Below are positions 29,644 through 34,925 of a stretch of DNA of 34,925 nt, in pieces. Origin of the DNA: an uncultured Holophagaceae bacterium (GTDB taxonomy: Bacteria > Acidobacteriota > Holophagae > Holophagales > Holophagaceae); assembly GCA_903857495.1 (NCBI GenBank), contig CAIOFF010000033.1:1-34925 (forward strand). The letters run 5' to 3'. Both the position numbers and the translations under genes were made by a program. The notes under the pieces were generated by a model, which did no database searches, was not told the origin of the DNA, and saw only the letters and a program-made list of their open reading frames with translations. Position 1 is the first letter of the stretch. Every line of letters starts with the position of its first letter.

Positions 29644-30621
29644 TCACTTGAGCACGGCTGGGTTGACGCAGGTCAGTGGCAGCCCGCCCTGCAGCACGCT
29701 CAGGACGTTGTCGACCGCGATCTTGGCCATGGCCAGGCGGGTCTGGATGGTCGCCGAAGCGGTGTGGGGCACGACCACGACGTTGTCGAGCTCGGCCAGG
29801 CCAGGGGCGAGGAGCGGCTCATTCTCGAACACATCCAGCCCGGCGCCCCAGATGACCTTGTTCTGCAGGGCATGGACCAGGGCCACCTCGTCGACGACGG
29901 GGCCCCGCGCCGCATTGATCAGGACGGCCGTCGGCTTCATGGCCGCCAGCTCCGGGGCGCCGATGTAGTGGCGGGTCTCGGGCAGCAGGGGCAGGTGCAG
30001 GGAGAGGAAGTCCGACTCGCGCAGCAGGGTGGCCTTGTCGACGAACGTGGCCCCGCACTGGCGCTCGAACTCAGGCAGCCGCGCCACATCGGAGTAGATC
30101 ACCTTCATGTCGAAGGCCGCCGCCTTGCGGGCGAAGTTGGAGCCGATCCGTCCTCCTCCCGCGATGCCCAGGGTCTTGTGGTCCACATCCAGGCCGAGGA
30201 AGGCCAGGGGCCCCCAGCCAAGCCACTGGCCGGCGCGCACGTAGCGGTCGGTCTCCGTGATGCGGCGGGCGGTGGCGAGCAGCAGGGCCCAGGCATGGGT
30301 GGCGGTGGCCTCGTCGAGCACGCCGGGGGTGTTGGTCAAGATGACGCCGCGCTGGGTGGCCGCCTGCAGGTCGAAGTTGTTGAAGCCCACCGCGAAGTTC
30401 GCGACGATCCGGCACTGCGGACCCGCGGCGTCGAGCAGGGCCCCGTCGATGCCGTCGGTGAGCATGGAGATGACCGCATCGCGGCCGCGCACCTGCTGCA
30501 GGAGCTCGTCGCGGGTCAGCGCCCGGTCATGGGGGCTGACTTCCACGTCGTGGCAGGTGCGCAGGAGGTCGATCATCTCCTGCTGGATCATCCGCGTGAT
30601 GTAGACGTTGGCTCTCGGCAT
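29644..30621 (-). CDS. D-isomer-specific 2-hydroxyacid dehydrogenase (glyoxylate/hydroxypyruvate reductase-like)
   Basis: A 325-residue NAD(P)-dependent dehydrogenase. Rossmann motif GIAGGGRIGSNFA (about 153-164) and the catalytic set Arg239 (NAARGPVVDE), Glu268 (DVFENEP) and His286 (VVPHTAS) are all present. These enzymes reduce glyoxylate to glycolate or hydroxypyruvate to D-glycerate. In this operon, with carboligase, hydroxypyruvate isomerase and tartronate semialdehyde reductase, hydroxypyruvate or glyoxylate is the likely substrate. The acidic or basic residue selecting NADH or NADPH (after VIYSD) suggests NADH by the Asp, tentatively. It starts 101 bases after the tartronate semialdehyde reductase stop and is probably the last gene of the unit. 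Confidence 0.88.
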   Translation of the reverse strand: MPRANVYITRMIQQEMIDLLRTCHDVEVSPHDRALTRDELLQQVRGRDAVISMLTDGIDGALLDAAGPQCRIVANFAVGFNNFDLQAATQRGVILTNTPGVLDEATATHAWALLLATARRITETDRYVRAGQWLGWGPLAFLGLDVDHKTLGIAGGGRIGSNFARKAAAFDMKVIYSDVARLPEFERQCGATFVDKATLLRESDFLSLHLPLLPETRHYIGAPELAAMKPTAVLINAARGPVVDEVALVHALQNKVIWGAGLDVFENEPLLAPGLAELDNVVVVPHTASATIQTRLAMAKIAVDNVLSVLQGGLPLTCVNPAVLK

Positions 30622-30722
30622 CGGGTAGTTCCTGTCAAGTCAGGGGTGGTGGGCCTGGGCGAAGCTGGCCCGGGGGCCTCTGCAGTATGTCAGCGCACCC
30701 AGGGCGCTCGCGGTGGCAAGGG

Positions 30723-31607
30723 CTAGCGGCGCACTTCCACCTGGGCCATCTTCTCGTAGTAGCGCACCAGGCTGCAGTGGTCCGCGTCGCCCTGGCCGTC
30801 CACCTTGAGTGCCTGCATCATCTCCATCACCGAAGCGGTGAGGGGCAGGGGCACGCCCAGCTCGTGGGAGGTATCCAGGGCGTTGGCCAGATCCTTGATA
30901 TGCAGGTTGATGCGGAAGCCGGGGTTGAACTTCCGGTCCAGCACCAGGGGCGCCTTGGCGTCCAGCACGGTGCTGCCGGCCAGGCCGCCCCGGATGGCCT
31001 GGAACACCAGCTCGGGCTCCACGCCGGCCTTCGTGGCCAGCACGAGCGCCTCGGCCATGGCGGCGATGTTGAGGGCCACGATGACCTGGTTGGCCAGCTT
31101 GGTGATGTTGCCGGCGCCGATGGACCCCGTGCGGACCACGGATCCAGCCATGGCCTTCATGATCGGGTAGCAGCGGTCGAACACTTCCTGGGAGCCGCCC
31201 ACCATGACCGAGAGGGTTCCGTCGATGGCCTTGGGCTGACCGCCGCTCACCGGCGCATCCAGCATCTCCACGCCGTTGGCAGCGAGCTTCCCGGCCACCT
31301 CGCGGCTCACCAGGGGGGCGATGGAGCTCATGTCGATCACCACGGCACCGCTGCGCGCACCTTCGATGACCCCCTGTTCGCCCAGGACCACCTGCTTCAC
31401 CTGCGGCGAGTTGGGGAGCATGGTGATGATGATGTCGGCTTGCTCGGCGACCGCCCGGGGCGTTGGTGCTGCCTCGGCGCCTGCGGCGACCAGCTCGGCC
31501 ACGGCGGGTTCGAAGACGTCCATCACCACCAGCTGGTAGCCGGCCTTGATCAAGTTCAGGCTCATGGGCTTGCCCATGATCCCCAGTCCGATGAATCCGA
31601 TCTTCAT
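30723..31607 (-). CDS. glxR: 2-hydroxy-3-oxopropionate (tartronate semialdehyde) reductase
   Basis: A 294-residue beta-hydroxyacid dehydrogenase. The N-terminal GFIGLGIMGKPMSLNL is the NAD(P)-binding motif. DAPVSGGQPKAIDGTLSVMVGG is the substrate signature, and the catalytic Lys170 is in GAGNITKLANQ. It reduces tartronate semialdehyde to D-glycerate. The product of the carboligase encoded two genes upstream is its substrate, so the assignment is firm within this operon. It starts 25 bases after the isomerase stop. GarR and 3-hydroxyisobutyrate dehydrogenases share the fold, but the gcl-hyi context favours GlxR. Confidence 0.93.
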   Translation of the reverse strand: MKIGFIGLGIMGKPMSLNLIKAGYQLVVMDVFEPAVAELVAAGAEAAPTPRAVAEQADIIITMLPNSPQVKQVVLGEQGVIEGARSGAVVIDMSSIAPLVSREVAGKLAANGVEMLDAPVSGGQPKAIDGTLSVMVGGSQEVFDRCYPIMKAMAGSVVRTGSIGAGNITKLANQVIVALNIAAMAEALVLATKAGVEPELVFQAIRGGLAGSTVLDAKAPLVLDRKFNPGFRINLHIKDLANALDTSHELGVPLPLTASVMEMMQALKVDGQGDADHCSLVRYYEKMAQVEVRR

Positions 31608-31632
31608 GTGCGTTCTCCTGGTTGGTCGAGTT

Positions 31633-32412
31633 CTAGTAGCCCATGGTCTTGATCCAGCCGAACGAGGACTGGCTGTCAGGGGTTGGAATGTATTCGAGGC
31701 CCACGTAGCCCGCGTAGCCGAGTCGGTCCAGCTCCTGGAACAGGAAGGGGAAGTTGATCTCGCCGGTGCCGGGCTGATGTCGGCCGGGATTGTCTGCGAT
31801 CTGGATGTGACCGATCCGGGGCAAGTGCTTGCGCAGGGTGGCTGTCAGCTCGCCTTCCTCGCGCTGGGCGTGATACACGTCGTACTGGAGGAAGAGGTTG
31901 GGCTCCCCGGCCGCCTCGAGAACCCCCAGGGCCTGATCGGTGCGGTTCAGCAGGAAGCCCGGAATGTCGAAGTGGTTGCAGGCCTCCACCATCAGCCGCA
32001 GGCCCTTGGCTCCGAGCAGCCTGGCGGCGAACTGCAGGTTTTCCGCCAGGGTTCCCAGTTGGAGGGCCTCATCCACCCCCGCGACCCGCTTGCCCGCCAG
32101 GCAGTTCAGGTTGCCGACGCCGAGCGCCAAGGCATATTCCACGGCTTTCGGAACCCCCGCGCGGAACTCCGCGACCCGGGCCGGATCGGCGGCGATGCCG
32201 CGGTCGCCCTGGCCCCAGTTCCCGCTCGGCAGGTTGAAGAGGACCTGGCGCAGGCCATGCTGGTCCAGCTGCCGGCGCAGCTCTGCTGGATCGAAATCAT
32301 ACGGGAAGAGGTATTCCACGAACCTGAAGCCGGCCTCCTTCGCCAAGGCGAACCTGTCCAGGAAGGGGACCTCCGTAAATAGCATGGTGAGATTGGCGGC
32401 GAAGGCTGGCAT
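31633..32412 (-). CDS. hyi: Hydroxypyruvate isomerase
   Basis: A xylose-isomerase-like TIM barrel of 259 residues (E. coli Hyi 258). The start at ATG 32412 (AAAGGA upstream) gives the family N-terminus FAANLTMLFTEVPFLDRF. The two metal/catalytic Glu residues fall at Glu143 (MVEACNHFDIPGF) and Glu240 (VGLEYIPT), essentially as in E. coli. It interconverts hydroxypyruvate and tartronate semialdehyde. It lies 85 bases after gcl and 25 bases before glxR, the usual gcl-hyi-glxR order. Confidence 0.93.
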   Translation of the reverse strand: MPAFAANLTMLFTEVPFLDRFALAKEAGFRFVEYLFPYDFDPAELRRQLDQHGLRQVLFNLPSGNWGQGDRGIAADPARVAEFRAGVPKAVEYALALGVGNLNCLAGKRVAGVDEALQLGTLAENLQFAARLLGAKGLRLMVEACNHFDIPGFLLNRTDQALGVLEAAGEPNLFLQYDVYHAQREEGELTATLRKHLPRIGHIQIADNPGRHQPGTGEINFPFLFQELDRLGYAGYVGLEYIPTPDSQSSFGWIKTMGY

Positions 32413-32497
32413 GGCTGTCCTTTCCAGGAGGTTCGTTGGGTGGCCTGCAGGCGTCCCCATCCCGTGCCGGAGCCGCGGGCCCCGGGCGGGTGAGCGG

Positions 32498-34168
32498 TTA
32501 GTCGAATTCCCTGATCGCGGCGATGCTGCCGCCCATCGCACAGTCGGTCTGCTCTTCGCATACGATGTCAATCACGTACGGCCTTTTCGAGGCCTTTGCC
32601 CGCTCGATGGCCGGGGCGATGTCTTCGGGCTTGAAGACCCGTTCGCCGGCGCAACCAAGGCCCTCTGCGACTTTGACGTAGTCTATCAGCGTCTGGTTCT
32701 CTTTCATGGAAACAGCGTACTCGAAATCGAAGGCGTACTTCTGATGCTGTCGGATCAGGCCCAGATAGGCATTGTTCACGATGACCACAACCAGGGGGAC
32801 CTGGTAGGTTGCAGCAACCGCAAGCTCTTCAACCATGAAGGTGAAGCCGAAATCGCCCATGACTGCCACGGCCTTGGGGCCGGGCTGGGCGATCATGGCG
32901 CCAAAGGCAGCCGGAATGTCGAAGCCGAGGGTTCCGGAGCCTCCCGAAGGCAGGTACTTTCTTGGCTTGTTGATTTTTTGGAATTGGCCTGACCAGATCT
33001 GATTAAGCCCACAGCCGGTGGTGAACATCGTGTCCTCGTCAAACCCCCGATTCATTTCGTAGTACACCCTCTGGGGCTTGATGGGGACACAGTCGTAGAA
33101 CTCCTTTCGTCGGAGCGACGTCCTGAGCTCGGGTATGGCATTGACGCGATCCGCCGCGTGGAATTCCACGTTCCGGGCGGCAATTTCCTGTAGGAGTGCG
33201 TCGATGGCCAGCTTGGCATCGGCCACGATGCCGATCTCGCACTTCACGATCTTGTCGATCTGTTTGAGCTCGATATCCACATGAATGAATTTCCGCTCTC
33301 CGGCGTAGACCTTCACATCCCCGGTATGCCGATCGGTGAAGCGGCAGCCGATGCCAAGGACGACGTCAGAGCCCAGGAGATAGTGATTCCCGAGAGGGGT
33401 GCCGACCTGGATGCCAGCGTGGTCCACATTGAGCGGGTGCTCTAACGGCACCCCGCCCTTGGCCATGTAGGTGGTGATGATGGGAGCGTGGATGACCTCG
33501 GCAAGCTTGATGCAGGCTTCCTCTGCCCGCGCCAGGATGACGCCTCCGCCCATGATGATGATGGGATTCTTGGCCTGCACCAGCAGATCAACAGCCATCC
33601 GGATCACACAGGCATCCGGAGCCATCTGCTTGAGGGGGGCGGGCTGGTAATGATCGACCTCGAAGGGAATGTCCGCCGTCTGAATATCCAGCGGCAGATC
33701 GATGAGGACGGGGCCCGGTTTCCCTTCCCGCGCGGTCCTGAACGCTTCTCGCAGGATGTCGGGGAGGTCGGCGGCCTGGGTCACGCACCAGGTCGCCTTG
33801 GCGACGGGCTTGCAGATCGCCGCAATGTCGACGCACTGGAAGGCATCCTTCCCCAACAATCCCGAAGCCCCTTGGCCAGTGATGGCGATCAAGGGAATGG
33901 AGTCGATGTTGGCCGTGTAGATCCCCGTCACAAAATTCGTGGCGCCGGGGCCTGACGTGCAGAGCGCCACCGCCATCCGGCCGCTGGCCCGGAAGTAGCC
34001 GTCGGCGGCATGCACCGCAGCCTCCTCGTGGCGAACGGTGTAGTGCTTGATCTGCTTCGAGAGTCCAAGGAATTTGTAGACGGGATTGATACCAGCCCCC
34101 GGAATGCCAAACGCATCACGGACGCCTTCCCGCTCAAGGATCTTGACGACGACTTCCGCTACCTTCAT
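32498..34168 (-). CDS. gcl: Glyoxylate carboligase-like ThDP enzyme (tartronate-semialdehyde synthase)
   Basis: A thiamine-diphosphate enzyme of 556 residues from ATG 34168 (GGGAGGA four bases upstream). The C-terminal ThDP half closely follows E. coli Gcl: GDFGFTFMVEELAVAATYQVPL, VIVNNAYLGLIRQ, YVKVAEGLGC and VFKPEDIAPA. It ends with SIAAIREFD where E. coli Gcl has about 30 more residues. It joins two glyoxylate molecules to tartronate semialdehyde and CO2. At the N-terminus it reads RHEEAAVH, so Glu48 occupies the place where E. coli Gcl has Val51. The gene is visibly less GC-rich and uses more A/T-ending codons than its neighbours, which suggests separate acquisition. It is the first gene of the glyoxylate operon. 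Confidence 0.88.
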   Translation of the reverse strand: MKVAEVVVKILEREGVRDAFGIPGAGINPVYKFLGLSKQIKHYTVRHEEAAVHAADGYFRASGRMAVALCTSGPGATNFVTGIYTANIDSIPLIAITGQGASGLLGKDAFQCVDIAAICKPVAKATWCVTQAADLPDILREAFRTAREGKPGPVLIDLPLDIQTADIPFEVDHYQPAPLKQMAPDACVIRMAVDLLVQAKNPIIIMGGGVILARAEEACIKLAEVIHAPIITTYMAKGGVPLEHPLNVDHAGIQVGTPLGNHYLLGSDVVLGIGCRFTDRHTGDVKVYAGERKFIHVDIELKQIDKIVKCEIGIVADAKLAIDALLQEIAARNVEFHAADRVNAIPELRTSLRRKEFYDCVPIKPQRVYYEMNRGFDEDTMFTTGCGLNQIWSGQFQKINKPRKYLPSGGSGTLGFDIPAAFGAMIAQPGPKAVAVMGDFGFTFMVEELAVAATYQVPLVVVIVNNAYLGLIRQHQKYAFDFEYAVSMKENQTLIDYVKVAEGLGCAGERVFKPEDIAPAIERAKASKRPYVIDIVCEEQTDCAMGGSIAAIREFD

Positions 34169-34472
34169 GGAGTCCTCCCTCGCTTGGCATCTGGTGAGGC
34201 AACGAGCCATCCCTTTTTCCGGTCTGGAGATTGCAAGTCGTTGCAAATGACATCCAGGCTCGTGGGTAAAAAACGAGCTTCAGATAAAATTGAACAACCT
34301 CGATTCCCAATATCTCTCCCAAGGTCGTTCGGGACCATGGGGTTATTTGCGATCCTAGGAATCGGACTCATCGATGGAGAAAGGTCTCGGGACCGTTCGT
34401 GCCACCAACACAGGCGATTCCCAACCCGCCTAGACAAGCCGGAGTCGAAACGGAGCCGTCCCTACTCCACAT
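34169..34472 (-). promoter_or_regulatory. Presumed gcl promoter region, no definite elements
   Basis: This stretch between the tRNA terminator and gcl has no credible gene and is less GC-rich than average, as is gcl itself. It must hold the promoter of the gcl-hyi-glxR unit. I could not fix a convincing -35/-10 or sigma-54 pair or an operator, and no regulator gene is adjacent. Confidence 0.35.
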
Positions 34473-34498
34473 AAAAAAACCCCTGATTTCTCAGGGGG
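34473..34498 (-). terminator. Intrinsic terminator of the tRNA-Ala gene
   Basis: On the minus strand CCCCTGA-GAAA-TCAGGGG forms a seven-pair stem directly followed by TTTTTTT (34473-34479), only a few bases after the tRNA CCA end. It is a textbook Rho-independent terminator and isolates the tRNA from gcl. Confidence 0.93.
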
Positions 34499-34503
34499 TT
34501 AGC

Positions 34504-34579
34504 TGGTGGACCTGATCAGGATCGAACTGACGACCTCTGCATTGCGAACGCAGCGCTCTCCCAGCTGAGCTACAGGCCC
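34504..34579 (-). tRNA. tRNA-Ala (anticodon CGC)
   Basis: A 76-base cloverleaf reads on the minus strand from GGGCCTG (34579) to the encoded CCA (34504). The acceptor stem is GGGCCTG/CAGGTCC with one G-U pair, the D-arm contains AGCTCAGCTGGGAGAGC, and the anticodon arm is CTGCG-TTCGCAA-TGCAG, giving anticodon CGC for the alanine codon GCG. The T-arm contains the TTCGATC loop, and the discriminator base is A. Confidence 0.95.
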
Positions 34580-34637
34580 TGGGCTTTCCAGTCTAGCGGG
34601 ACGGTGGATGGCGTCAATGCGGGGTCCCTGGGTGGAC

Positions 34638-34925
34638 GTGGCATAGCCTCCGCGCCGGATCCTGACTGCGCAGAGGGCAGAGGCTCCGACGCCGCGAGCC
34701 CGAAGGGCGAGTGGGAGCCCAGGACTTGATGTCCTGGGCGTCCGGCGGAGAGCCCTCTGCTTCGTCATCCGGCGGTCCTGTGGCATAGCCTCCGCGCCGG
34801 ATCCTGACTGCGCAGAGGGCATCGAGCCCTCTGCGCAGTCATCCGGCGGTCCTGTGGCATAGCCTCCGCGCCGGATCCTGACTGCGCAGAGGGCATCGAG
34901 CCCTCTGCTTCGTCATCCGGCGGTC
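34638..34925. repeat. Tandem hairpin-forming intergenic repeats (about 74-bp unit)
   Basis: A unit starting TGGCATAGCCTCCGCGCCGG begins at 34639, 34781 and 34855. The second copy is 74 bases (34781-34854), the third runs off the window, and the first is interrupted by about 68 extra bases. Each unit is itself an inverted repeat: GACTGCGCAGAGGGC faces GCCCTCTGCGCAGTC around a short loop, flanked by CGCCGGAT/ATCCGGCG. In units 1 and 3 the right arm carries CTTCG in place of the matching bases. The extra block in unit 1 contains a second hairpin CCCAGGAC-TTGAT-GTCCTGGG (34718-34738). No gene is present. It starts about 60 bases beyond the tRNA 5' end. Confidence 0.85.

Noticed and set aside
34010-34474. 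Plus-strand open frame over the start of gcl and its promoter
   Set aside because: It overlaps the well-supported gcl N-terminus on the other strand and has no recognisable domain.
34504-34579. tRNA-Ala as the attachment site of an integrated element
   Set aside because: No integrase and no second copy of the tRNA 3' end are visible in the window.
34638-34925. Repeats at the right end as a CRISPR array
   Set aside because: Units are contiguous palindromes without unique spacers of constant length, and no cas genes are present.

Overview
The window is high-GC bacterial chromosome with densely packed genes. The gene style (very long Oar-like TonB-dependent receptor, many lipoprotein and signal-peptide hydrolases, high GC with GTG/TTG starts) suggests an acidobacterium of the Holophaga/Geothrix type. 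That assignment is an inference from gene content and was not tested by any search. No integrase, transposase, rRNA or CRISPR array was seen.

Layout. (1) 36-1617, minus: a class V aminotransferase and a cupin. (2) 1827-6490, minus: an Oar-like TonB-dependent receptor and a sodium:solute symporter. (3) About 6.9-28.0 kb: a large peptidoglycan (murein) catabolism supercluster in several transcription units. They are nagZ (minus); a tightly coupled plus operon of a NagB-II-type sugar isomerase/deaminase, murQ, ampG-like permease, nagX-like acyltransferase, DigH-like glycosidase lipoprotein, BadF-type sugar kinase and AmiD-like amidase; an exported glutamate racemase homologue; a minus operon of class A serine hydrolase, NlpC/P60 endopeptidase, Tat-type L-Ala-D/L-Glu epimerase and class I amidotransferase-like (C26) hydrolase; a plus operon of alanine racemase, a VanX/L,D-transpeptidase fusion, an exported diaminopimelate decarboxylase and a second lipoprotein amidase; and a minus pair of serine hydrolase and GNAT. 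(4) About 28.0-29.6 kb: an AT-rich intergenic island with a perfect 17-bp palindrome, a structured leader, a DUF5131 (Gp37/Gp68)-like gene with an aberrant C-terminus and a small unknown gene. (5) 29.6-34.2 kb, minus: a glyoxylate assimilation operon gcl-hyi-glxR plus a D-2-hydroxyacid dehydrogenase. (6) tRNA-Ala(CGC) with a terminator, followed by hairpin-forming tandem repeats that run off the window.

How the genes work together. Outside the cytoplasm, two lipoprotein amidases would strip stem peptides from glycan and the DigH-like lipoprotein would cut the denuded glycan. AmpG would import the sugars, and NagZ, the kinase, MurQ and NagB-II would turn them into central metabolites (nagA is not in the window). 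For the peptides, NlpC/P60, VanX/LDT, the C26 enzyme, the Ala-Glu epimerase, the glutamate racemase and the DAP decarboxylase together address every residue of an L-Ala-D-Glu-mDAP-D-Ala-D-Ala stem. All of these carry N-terminal export signals, including enzymes that are normally cytoplasmic. An extracytoplasmic pathway that converts D-amino acids and DAP of the stem peptide into L-Glu, L-Ala and L-Lys is the most interesting hypothesis from this window.
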